Source of the DNA: Polaromonas sp. YR568
GTDB lineage: Bacteria > Pseudomonadota > Gammaproteobacteria > Burkholderiales > Burkholderiaceae
Length of the DNA: 5,068 bases
NCBI GenBank assembly: GCA_945871335.1
Contig: CAMBWM010000180.1
Location: 1-5,068 of the forward strand
Reading direction: 5' to 3'
Shown here: in pieces, positions 1-5,068 of the stretch
How positions within the stretch are numbered: the first letter of the stretch is position 1
How the letters are laid out: every line of letters begins with the position of its first letter
Position numbers and translations under genes: made by a program
The notes under the pieces: model-generated
The model's database searches: none
Told to the model about the DNA's origin: nothing
Seen by the model: the letters and a program-made list of their open reading frames with translations, nothing else

Positions 1-1161
1 CCACACGACGACACCAGCTTTTTGCGCGTGGTGAACTTTCCGCCGCGCGGTATCGGTGCGCGCAGCATCGAGCAGTTGCAGGACATAGCCCGCGCCGCCG
101 GCTGCTCCATGAGCGACGCGGTCAGCGCCGTCAGCGGCAAAGCCGGCGCCAACTTAGGCGCTTTTGTCGCCAAGCTCGATGTGCTGCGCGAGCAGACCAG
201 CGGCTTGACCCTGCGCGAAATCATCGAACTGGTGCTGCAGCACAGCGGGCTGCTAGAGCATTACCGGCTTGAAAAAGAAGGCCAGGACCGGCTGGAGAAC
301 TTGGGCGAGCTGGTCAACGCCGCCGAGTCTTTTGTCAGTCAGGAGGGCTTTGGCCGCGACGCTGTGGCCTTGCCAGTGGACGAGCATGGCTACCCCGTCG
401 GGCAGTCACCGGTCAGCCAGGGGCTGGATCCGAACGCGCCACTGCTCGACACGCCGCTGGCACCCGATGCCGAAACCGGCGAAACCCTGTCGCCACTGGC
501 CGCCTTTTTGACGCATGCCGCGCTGGAGTCCGGCGACAACCAGGCTCAGGCCGGCCAAGACGCAGTGCAGTTGATGACGGTGCATTCGTCCAAGGGCCTG
601 GAGTTCGACTGCGTCTTCATCACCGGCATGGAAGAAGGCCTTTTCCCGCACGAAAACGCCATGAGTGACCGTGATGGCCTGGAAGAAGAGCGCCGCCTCA
701 TGTACGTGGCGATCACGCGCGCGCGCCAGCGCCTGTACCTGAGCCACTCGCAAACGCGCATGCTGCACGGCCAAACGCGCTACCACCTGAAAAGCCGCTT
801 TTTTGACGAGCTGCCCGAGGCTGCGCTGAAATGGATCACGCCAAAAAATCAAGGCTTCGGCGCAGGCTTTGGTGGTGTGGGCAGTGCGGGCGGGCGCAGC
901 GACTGGGCTGCCAACGCGTATGCCGCACGCGCCAAGACGGCCGGTGGCGTTGATCGTTTTGCCAACCCGCCTGTGCCGCCGCAAAAAAATGCACCTGCAC
1001 ACGGGCTCATGGTGGGCGACGAAGTCTTTCACGCCAAGTTTGGCGAGGGCCGCGTGCAGATGCTCGAAGGCACTGGCGACGATGCCCGCGCGCAGATCAA
1101 TTTCACGCGCCACGGCGTCAAGTGGTTGGCGCTGAGCGTGGCCAAATTGACGCTGGTTTAA
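1..1161 (+). CDS. uvrD: DNA helicase II UvrD (UvrD/PcrA/Rep superfamily 1), C-terminal half, 5' truncated by window edge
   Basis: This is an ATP-dependent 3'-5' DNA helicase that removes the excised oligonucleotide and UvrC in nucleotide excision repair and unwinds nicked strands in methyl-directed mismatch repair; it acts in the cytoplasm. The frame is open from base 1, giving 386 residues; E. coli UvrD has about 720, so the Walker A half lies upstream of the window. Counting from base 1, residues 3-19 match the UvrD stretch DDxxFxRVVNxPxRGIG. Motif V (QLMTVHSSKGLEF) is at about 190-202. Motif VI (EEERRLMYVAITRAR) is at 228-242 and carries the arginine finger. A Gly-rich linker at about 284-301 leads to a C-terminal Tudor-like domain (GDEVFHAKFGEG, then GVKWL) at 336-386, which matches UvrD/PcrA rather than Rep. 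An extra segment of about 45 residues near 115-162 is absent from E. coli UvrD. The next gene is convergent. The family call is very secure; the distinction from PcrA is only a naming matter. Confidence 0.96.
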   Translation, partial: PHDDTSFLRVVNFPPRGIGARSIEQLQDIARAAGCSMSDAVSAVSGKAGANLGAFVAKLDVLREQTSGLTLREIIELVLQHSGLLEHYRLEKEGQDRLENLGELVNAAESFVSQEGFGRDAVALPVDEHGYPVGQSPVSQGLDPNAPLLDTPLAPDAETGETLSPLAAFLTHAALESGDNQAQAGQDAVQLMTVHSSKGLEFDCVFITGMEEGLFPHENAMSDRDGLEEERRLMYVAITRARQRLYLSHSQTRMLHGQTRYHLKSRFFDELPEAALKWITPKNQGFGAGFGGVGSAGGRSDWAANAYAARAKTAGGVDRFANPPVPPQKNAPAHGLMVGDEVFHAKFGEGRVQMLEGTGDDARAQINFTRHGVKWLALSVAKLTLV

Positions 1162-1169
1162 CCGGTCAC

Positions 1170-1187
1170 AAAAAAGCGCTGTTCGCT
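1170..1187 (-). terminator. Weak candidate intrinsic terminator for the minus-strand operon
   Basis: Read on the minus strand, AGCG and CGCT form a 4-bp stem around a 5-base loop, followed directly by a run of T (the plus strand shows six A at 1170-1175). It lies about 75 bases beyond the stop codon of the membrane protein gene, where an operon end is expected. The stem is short, so the call is weak. No hairpin followed by a T tract is visible on the plus strand for uvrD. The only other inverted pairs in this spacer are AGCTG/CAGCT (1198-1202 with 1217-1221) and AAAAGC/GCTTTT (1195-1200 with 1246-1251, 45-base loop). Confidence 0.25.
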
Positions 1188-1262
1188 GCCGGGCAAAAGC
1201 TGTCTGAATTGCGGGTCAGCTCGATGAAGCCGGCGCGCATGAGTTGCTTTTAAAAAAGTGAA

Positions 1263-2072
1263 TCAGGCACTGATGTCCACGAGGTGGGGAGTTGACTCCG
1301 GGTTGTCTTCATCGGCGACAAAGCTGTCACGAAAGGTGAAGTACAGCGAGGTGAAAAACATAGACACCATCAGCATGGCGGCCGGAAACATCGCTACGGT
1401 GGCAAATTCCGGGTTGCCCAGCAAGGTGGCGAGCAAGGCCACCACCAAAGCCATGACAAAAAACAGAGCCACCCAAACCAGGGCAAATACCGTCAGCGCA
1501 CCGAAATTTTTATAGCAGGCCATGAAGCTGAAAAACAGGCTTTTGGCGGGCGACACACCGTGCCAGTGCACCAGCGCGGGCGCATGCCAAAACAAGAGTG
1601 ACAGCGGCAGGTACATCAGCATGGCGGCCCACATGGCCAACTGAAAGTCACCTTGCGAGACCAACTCTTCGCTGATCTTGCCGCCCAACAGGTAAAGCCT
1701 GGCGAACTGCCCGCCGTCAATCAGTGCGGTCAGCCCCATCATGCACAGAAAAGCCACGGCGTACATCAGGCCGAGTATCAGCATGGCGCGTTTGCGCTGC
1801 TGACCGGCTCTAAAGGCGCTGATCAATATCGAGGGCATGGGAAATTTTCCGCGCGTGGACTCCAGCGTCGCGGCCATCAGACCCAGCGTGGCAGCGGGCA
1901 ACAGTGCCAGCGCCAGCGCACTGCCCAGGTAGGGCAAAAACGCAGCCACCGAAAGCAGCGCCATGAACATGAAAAACAAGCCCGCCAGCGCCAGCGGCTG
2001 TTTGAAAAAAGTCTGCACGCCCAACTTGGCCCAGGTAATGCCAGTGCGCGCCGGAACAATGTTGAGTTTCAT
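1263..2072 (-). CDS. BPSS1780-family multi-pass inner-membrane protein of unknown function
   Basis: The product is a 269-residue integral membrane protein with about six predicted hydrophobic helices, near residues 26-47, 50-70, 97-117, 145-165, 192-216 and 222-245, and a short acidic C-terminal tail (VADEDNPES). The central segment WHAPALVHWHGVSPAKSLFFSF, residues 162-183, resembles the signature region of the betaproteobacterial BPSS1780 family (W/F-x-APAL followed by G-x-SPxKA/SL and a Phe/Ser-rich helix). The biochemical role of that family is not known to me, and no catalytic motif is visible. The ATG at 2072 was chosen because the family-like N-terminus MKLNIVPARTG starts there. The frame stays open 5' to a TTG at 2138, but that start would overlap the end of thrB and adds a non-conserved, unhydrophobic stretch. 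No clear Shine-Dalgarno sequence precedes the ATG. It lies 49 bases downstream of thrB on the same strand and is probably co-transcribed with it. Confidence 0.85.
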   Translation of the reverse strand: MKLNIVPARTGITWAKLGVQTFFKQPLALAGLFFMFMALLSVAAFLPYLGSALALALLPAATLGLMAATLESTRGKFPMPSILISAFRAGQQRKRAMLILGLMYAVAFLCMMGLTALIDGGQFARLYLLGGKISEELVSQGDFQLAMWAAMLMYLPLSLLFWHAPALVHWHGVSPAKSLFFSFMACYKNFGALTVFALVWVALFFVMALVVALLATLLGNPEFATVAMFPAAMLMVSMFFTSLYFTFRDSFVADEDNPESTPHLVDISA

Positions 2073-2121
2073 GGCCGTGGTGTCAGTTTGGTTTCGGGTT
2101 AATGAGGGTGCTAAGACGGCG

Positions 2122-3189
2122 TTAAGAGGCCAGCACAAAGTCAGACACTAGGCGCTGACGCAGCACGCGTTCAAAATGCTCGGGGTCGTGGGCTTTGAGC
2201 ATGGCGGCGTCACGCGGCAGGTGAAAGTCCCACAAGCGTGACGTCCAAAAACGCAGTGCGCCGGCGCGCAGCATAGCCGGCAGCAAATGACGCTCTTGCA
2301 AACTCAGAGGGCGTACCGCCTGGTAAGCCGACAGCAGCGCGCCGGCACGCTGTGCATCGTCCTGCCCGGAGGCCAGGTCGATGCACCAGTCGTTCAGGCA
2401 AACCGCAATGTCAAACAAAAAGCTGTCGCAACCGGCAAAGTAAAAATCAAAAAAACCGGTCAGCGTGGCGCTGTGCCCGCCGCTGCCGTCGGTCTCAAAC
2501 ATGACGTTGTCGCGAAACAAATCGGCATGCACCGGGCCACGCGGCAAGGCGCGGTAGGCCGACGATGCCGCCACATGGTTTTGAAAAGCCAGCTCGCCCA
2601 GAATCAGCGTGCGCTGCGCGTCGCTCAGAAAGGGCAGCACCACCGGCACCGTCTCGTTCCACCAGGCCAGCCCTCGAAGGTTGGGCTGCTGCATCGCAAA
2701 ATCGCGGCCGGCCAGGTGCATGCGCGCGAGCATGTCGCCAACTGCCGTGCAGTGCGTTGCCTGCGGCGCCAACTCACTGCTACCGCGCAGCTTGTTGACC
2801 ACGGCCGCCGGTTTGCCTTTGAGCCGGTGCAATATCTCGCCTGGCCGTACATCGGTCCATTCCGGCTGGCTGTGCAATGGCGCTCCGGTAGCTGGCACCG
2901 CTTTGCGGGATTTTGTCAAGACGGCCGGCGCTGGTGGCGCCGTCTGCGGGTCGGGCACGGCAATGCCGCGGCCGGCCAGATGTTTCATGAGCTGAAGGTA
3001 AAAAGGCAGCTGCTCAAAGCGCAGCCGTTCGAACAGCGTCAGGACATACTCACCCTGGTCTGTGTCAACAAAGTAATTGGTATTTTCGATGCCGCCGGTG
3101 CATCCCCGTATGTCTTGTAGTTGACCCAGGCCCAGCGCCTTGAGAAAAGCGCTGGCCTCGTCAAATGAGACCTCGGAGAAAACGGCCAT
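2122..3189 (-). CDS. thrB: Homoserine kinase, aminoglycoside-phosphotransferase-like type
   Basis: It phosphorylates L-homoserine with ATP to O-phospho-L-homoserine, the step before threonine synthase, in the cytoplasm. The 355-residue product has the N-terminal lobe match GCTGGIENTNYFVDTDQGEYVLTLFE (29-54), typical of the Pseudomonas/betaproteobacterial ThrB and not of the GHMP-type enzyme of E. coli. The catalytic loop HADLFRDNVMF is at 221-231 (Asp223, Asn228). The metal-binding Asp of the DFG-equivalent is in FFDFYFAG (Asp248), and DIAVCLNDWC at 260-269 is another family block. The protein is longer than the usual 315-330 residues because of a Pro/Ala-rich insertion at about 82-115, between VPDPQ and GEILH. 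The DNA of the insertion contains a perfect 6-bp GC-rich inverted repeat at 2926-2942. ATG 3189 was preferred to the in-frame TTG at 3213, since homology starts at MAVFSEVSFDEASAF. Only a weak GGG lies upstream. It is probably transcribed with the DUF2782 gene 65 bases upstream. Confidence 0.94.
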   Translation of the reverse strand: MAVFSEVSFDEASAFLKALGLGQLQDIRGCTGGIENTNYFVDTDQGEYVLTLFERLRFEQLPFYLQLMKHLAGRGIAVPDPQTAPPAPAVLTKSRKAVPATGAPLHSQPEWTDVRPGEILHRLKGKPAAVVNKLRGSSELAPQATHCTAVGDMLARMHLAGRDFAMQQPNLRGLAWWNETVPVVLPFLSDAQRTLILGELAFQNHVAASSAYRALPRGPVHADLFRDNVMFETDGSGGHSATLTGFFDFYFAGCDSFLFDIAVCLNDWCIDLASGQDDAQRAGALLSAYQAVRPLSLQERHLLPAMLRAGALRFWTSRLWDFHLPRDAAMLKAHDPEHFERVLRQRLVSDFVLAS

Positions 3190-3254
3190 GCTACAACCCG
3201 GATAACTGGACAAGAAAAAGAAGGAACGCTGTCAGGGGTGGGCCACACAGGGCT

Positions 3255-3611
3255 TTAAAACTTCAGGATATTCCAGAAGCGCGCGCCGGCACTGCCTTTG
3301 TCAAAGCCGGTACCGCTGCCGTTGCGAGATGAATCCATGGGGCGAACTTCGTAGGCAGGCACATCGGCGGCCGGCTGCACGGTGATGCTTTGGGTTTCGC
3401 CGCCCACACGCAGCTCGTCAATGCGCGAACCGCTGTCTTGGGTGCGAATGCGCTCAATACTGAGATCCGGGCGGCCAGTGGCTTTGTCGCCCGGTTTGCT
3501 CACAGGCGCGGCGTTGGAGGTAGGGGGTGCAGCCGTTGTTTGGGCGCTGGCCGAAGCCGCACCAAAAACCACCAGAGCAGCCAGCAAAAAGGGGCGGTGA
3601 CAGTGTTGCAT
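3255..3611 (-). CDS. DUF2782 domain-containing exported protein, function unknown
   Basis: This small protein of 118 residues has an N-terminal signal peptide: a positive/His start (MQHCHRP), a hydrophobic core (FLLAALVVFGAA, 8-19) and a signal peptidase I site ASA-Q after residue 23. The mature form should be periplasmic and soluble. A low-complexity Thr/Ala/Pro linker (25-48) precedes a C-terminal domain with the DUF2782 pattern: an I-E-x-I start near 52-55, IDELRVGGETQSITVQP at 64-80, a PAYEVRP strand (85-91) and the terminal ARFWNILKF. No catalytic residues are evident and no function is known to me. ATG 3611 is the only credible start. The frame upstream is closed by a stop at 3654-3656 with no start codon between, and the next Met is at residue 92. 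The gene heads the minus-strand operon with thrB and runs divergently from polA. As I recall, it keeps this place beside polA and thrB in Pseudomonas too. Confidence 0.88.
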   Translation of the reverse strand: MQHCHRPFLLAALVVFGAASASAQTTAAPPTSNAAPVSKPGDKATGRPDLSIERIRTQDSGSRIDELRVGGETQSITVQPAADVPAYEVRPMDSSRNGSGTGFDKGSAGARFWNILKF

Positions 3612-3617
3612 GGAGCC

Positions 3618-3645
3618 ATTGTAGGCGGGGCGCGGCTGGCGGCAA
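3618..3645 (-). promoter_or_regulatory. Candidate sigma-70 promoter for the DUF2782-thrB-membrane protein operon
   Basis: On the minus strand, TTGCCG (3640-3645, 4 of 6 matches to TTGACA) and TACAAT (3618-3623, 5 of 6 to TATAAT) are separated by 16 bases. The -10 element ends only six bases before the ATG at 3611, which puts the expected transcription start at or next to the A of the start codon. There is no room for a Shine-Dalgarno sequence, so the transcript could be leaderless. The call is motif-based only. Confidence 0.5.
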
Positions 3646-3675
3646 GCCCGGCATCAGGAGCCCTCTTAAATCCCC

Positions 3676-3681
3676 GACAAT
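3676..3681 (+). promoter_or_regulatory. Candidate -10 element for polA
   Basis: GACAAT (4 of 6 matches to TATAAT) lies eight bases before the polA ATG at 3690. The expected transcription start is about 3688, giving a leader of only a base or two. No Shine-Dalgarno sequence is present in CGCAGCAC before the ATG, which fits a leaderless message. No convincing -35 hexamer is found at the normal spacing, so the call is tentative. TTAAAT at 3666-3671 is an alternative -10 of equal match quality. Confidence 0.35.
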
Positions 3682-3689
3682 CGCAGCAC

Positions 3690-5068
3690 ATGACCACCGA
3701 TTCCCAAACCTTGCTGCTGGTAGATGGCTCCAGCTACCTGTACCGCGCCTTTCACGCCATGCCCGACTTGCGCGTGGTCGCCGGCGACCCGACCAGCCCG
3801 GCCACCGGAGCCATCCGCGGCATGATCAACATGATGCAAAGGCTGCGCAAGGATGTGCGGGCCGACTATGCGGTGTGCGTCTTTGACGCCAAGGGTCCGA
3901 CCTTTCGCGACGAACTTTACCCGGCGTACAAAGCCCAGCGCTCGGCCATGCCGGACGACCTGCGCAGCCAGGTCGAGGCCATTCATGAGGTGGTCCAACT
4001 GATGGGTTGGAAGGTGCTCAGCGTGCCGGGCGTGGAAGCCGATGACGTGATCGGCACGCTGGCCTGCATCGGCTCACAGCAAGGTATTGAGGTCATCATC
4101 TCCAGCGGCGACAAAGACCTGAGCCAACTGGTGGACCAGCACATCACCGTGATTGACACCATGAACGACCGCCGACGTGACCTGGCCGGTGTCGAGGCAG
4201 AGTTCGGCGTGCCGCCGCGCCTGATGATTGATTACCAGACCTTGGTCGGTGACACGGTCGACAACGTGCCGGGTGTGCCCAAGGTGGGCCCCAAGACGGC
4301 CGTCAAGTGGCTGCTGGAGTACGGCTCGTTGGACGCGCTGGTGGCGCGCGCCGATGAGATCAAGGGCGTGGCTGGCGACAACCTGCGCCAGTCCCTCGAT
4401 TGGTTGCCGCGCGGGCGTGAGCTGCTGACCATCAAAACCGACTGCGATTTGCAGCCCTACATTGAGGGCTTGCCGGCGCTGGACCAGATTACCCTGGGGG
4501 CGCAGCAGACCGAAGCGCTGCAAGCTTTTTACCTGCGCTTCGGCTTCAAGGGGCTGGTCAAAAGCCTGGCGCAACCCAACCCGGCCGCTGAGCCGGCCGG
4601 CGTACCGGCCCGGCAGGTCAAGCCCCGGCAAAATTCACACAGTGATTCACCGGGCTTGTTTGACGAGCCTGATCTGGCGCAAGCCGCACCCGCTGCCCAA
4701 GCTGTCGATGTGCATTGCGACACCATATTGAGCTGGGCGGCCTTCGATGCGCTGCTGGCCCAGCTTGAGAGCGCCGAGCTGGTGGCCGTGGACACGGAGA
4801 CCACGTCAATTGATGCCATGCAGGCCCAGATGGTGGGTTTGAGCGTGAGCTTTAAACCCGGGGCGGCGGCTTACATTCCGCTGGCCCACGACCACCCGGG
4901 CGCGCCCGAGCAACTGCCGCTGGCCGAGGTGTTGGCGCGGCTTAAGCCCTGGCTGGAGAACCCGGCCCGGCCCAAGCTGGGCCAGCACATCAAATACGAC
5001 CGCCATGTGTTCGCCAACCACGGTATTGAGGTGCAGGGCTACCGCCACGACACCATGCTGCAGAGCTA
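3690..5068 (+). CDS. polA: DNA polymerase I, N-terminal half (5' nuclease and start of 3'-5' exonuclease), 3' truncated by window edge
   Basis: DNA polymerase I removes RNA primers from Okazaki fragments and fills repair gaps in the cytoplasm. The window holds 459 of an expected 900-950 residues. The 5' nuclease domain (about 1-290) keeps the acidic metal ligands of the family: Asp12 (LLVDGSSYLYRAFHA), Asp66 (FDAKGPTFR), Glu116/Asp118/Asp119 (EADDVIG), Asp141/Asp143 (SGDKDLSQL) and Asp188/Asp191 (GDTVDNVPG, followed by the helix-hairpin-helix GVPKVGPKTA). The PAYKAQR helical-arch motif is at 78-84. A Pro/Ala-rich linker covers about 294-340. The 3'-5' exonuclease domain then begins; Exo I DTET (Asp368, Glu370) and Exo II KYDR (Asp437) are intact, so proofreading should be active. 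The polymerase domain lies beyond base 5068. ATG 3690 starts the MTTDSQTLLLVDGSS terminus, which aligns with E. coli PolA. No frameshift is seen. The gene is divergent from the DUF2782 gene. Confidence 0.97.
   Translation, partial: MTTDSQTLLLVDGSSYLYRAFHAMPDLRVVAGDPTSPATGAIRGMINMMQRLRKDVRADYAVCVFDAKGPTFRDELYPAYKAQRSAMPDDLRSQVEAIHEVVQLMGWKVLSVPGVEADDVIGTLACIGSQQGIEVIISSGDKDLSQLVDQHITVIDTMNDRRRDLAGVEAEFGVPPRLMIDYQTLVGDTVDNVPGVPKVGPKTAVKWLLEYGSLDALVARADEIKGVAGDNLRQSLDWLPRGRELLTIKTDCDLQPYIEGLPALDQITLGAQQTEALQAFYLRFGFKGLVKSLAQPNPAAEPAGVPARQVKPRQNSHSDSPGLFDEPDLAQAAPAAQAVDVHCDTILSWAAFDALLAQLESAELVAVDTETTSIDAMQAQMVGLSVSFKPGAAAYIPLAHDHPGAPEQLPLAEVLARLKPWLENPARPKLGQHIKYDRHVFANHGIEVQGYRHDTMLQS

Noticed and set aside
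406..1113. Open frame of 235 codons on the minus strand, antisense to uvrD
   Set aside because: It lies fully inside the well-conserved uvrD frame. Its protein is rich in His, Arg, Ala and Val as expected from the antisense of GC-rich coding DNA, and shows no recognisable domain.
1195..1251. AAAAGC/GCTTTT pair as a plus-strand terminator for uvrD
   Set aside because: The 45-base loop is far too long and the stem is AT-rich and weak, so it does not form a standard intrinsic terminator.
1653..2102. Open frame of 149 codons on the plus strand, antisense to the membrane protein gene
   Set aside because: The product is Gln/Arg/His-rich low-complexity sequence, the usual antisense image of membrane-helix codons. 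No start signal is visible.
2926..2942. GC-rich perfect inverted repeat as a terminator or REP element
   Set aside because: It lies inside the thrB reading frame with no T tract on either strand, and no second copy is seen in the window. It is kept only as a note on the ThrB insertion.
2287..3120. Open frame of 277 codons on the plus strand, antisense to thrB
   Set aside because: Its product is Gln/Arg/Val-rich with no domain, and thrB on the other strand has catalytic motifs along the same stretch.
4074..4631. Open frame of 185 codons on the minus strand, antisense to polA (with a similar one at 3666-3998)
   Set aside because: polA is intact through both regions with all nuclease ligands. 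The antisense frames are shadows of codon bias.

Overview
The window looks like ordinary chromosomal sequence from a GC-rich betaproteobacterium. The best guess is Burkholderiales, family Comamonadaceae (Rhodoferax/Polaromonas-like). This rests on recalled family features: the long UvrD with an extra segment before the 2B-to-2A transition, a BPSS1780-type membrane protein, the kinase-fold (not GHMP-fold) homoserine kinase, and start codons with little or no Shine-Dalgarno sequence. No mobile element, CRISPR array, tRNA, rRNA or phage gene is visible.

Layout from left to right. Bases 1-1161 (+) hold the C-terminal half of the DNA helicase UvrD, cut by the window edge. A convergent spacer of about 100 bases follows, with only a weak terminator candidate. 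Three genes then lie on the minus strand and are transcribed right to left: a DUF2782 exported protein (3255-3611), homoserine kinase thrB (2122-3189) and a six-helix BPSS1780-family membrane protein (1263-2072). They are separated by 65 and 49 bases and probably form one operon. A 78-base divergent promoter region (3612-3689) separates this operon from polA (DNA polymerase I, 3690 to the right edge, +), of which the 5' nuclease domain and the first part of the proofreading domain are present.

Functionally, UvrD and PolA act in the same process: UvrD unwinds the excised oligonucleotide in nucleotide excision repair and PolA fills the gap. Here they flank a small operon with a threonine-biosynthesis kinase and two envelope proteins of unknown role. 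From memory, the order polA - DUF2782 - thrB recurs in beta- and gammaproteobacteria, including Pseudomonas, so the block looks vertically inherited.

I found no convincing undescribed system. The points most worth a second look are the two divergent start codons, each preceded at leaderless spacing by a -10-like element, and a roughly 30-residue Pro/Ala-rich insertion in ThrB. The DUF2782 protein, still without a known function in this conserved position, comes next.
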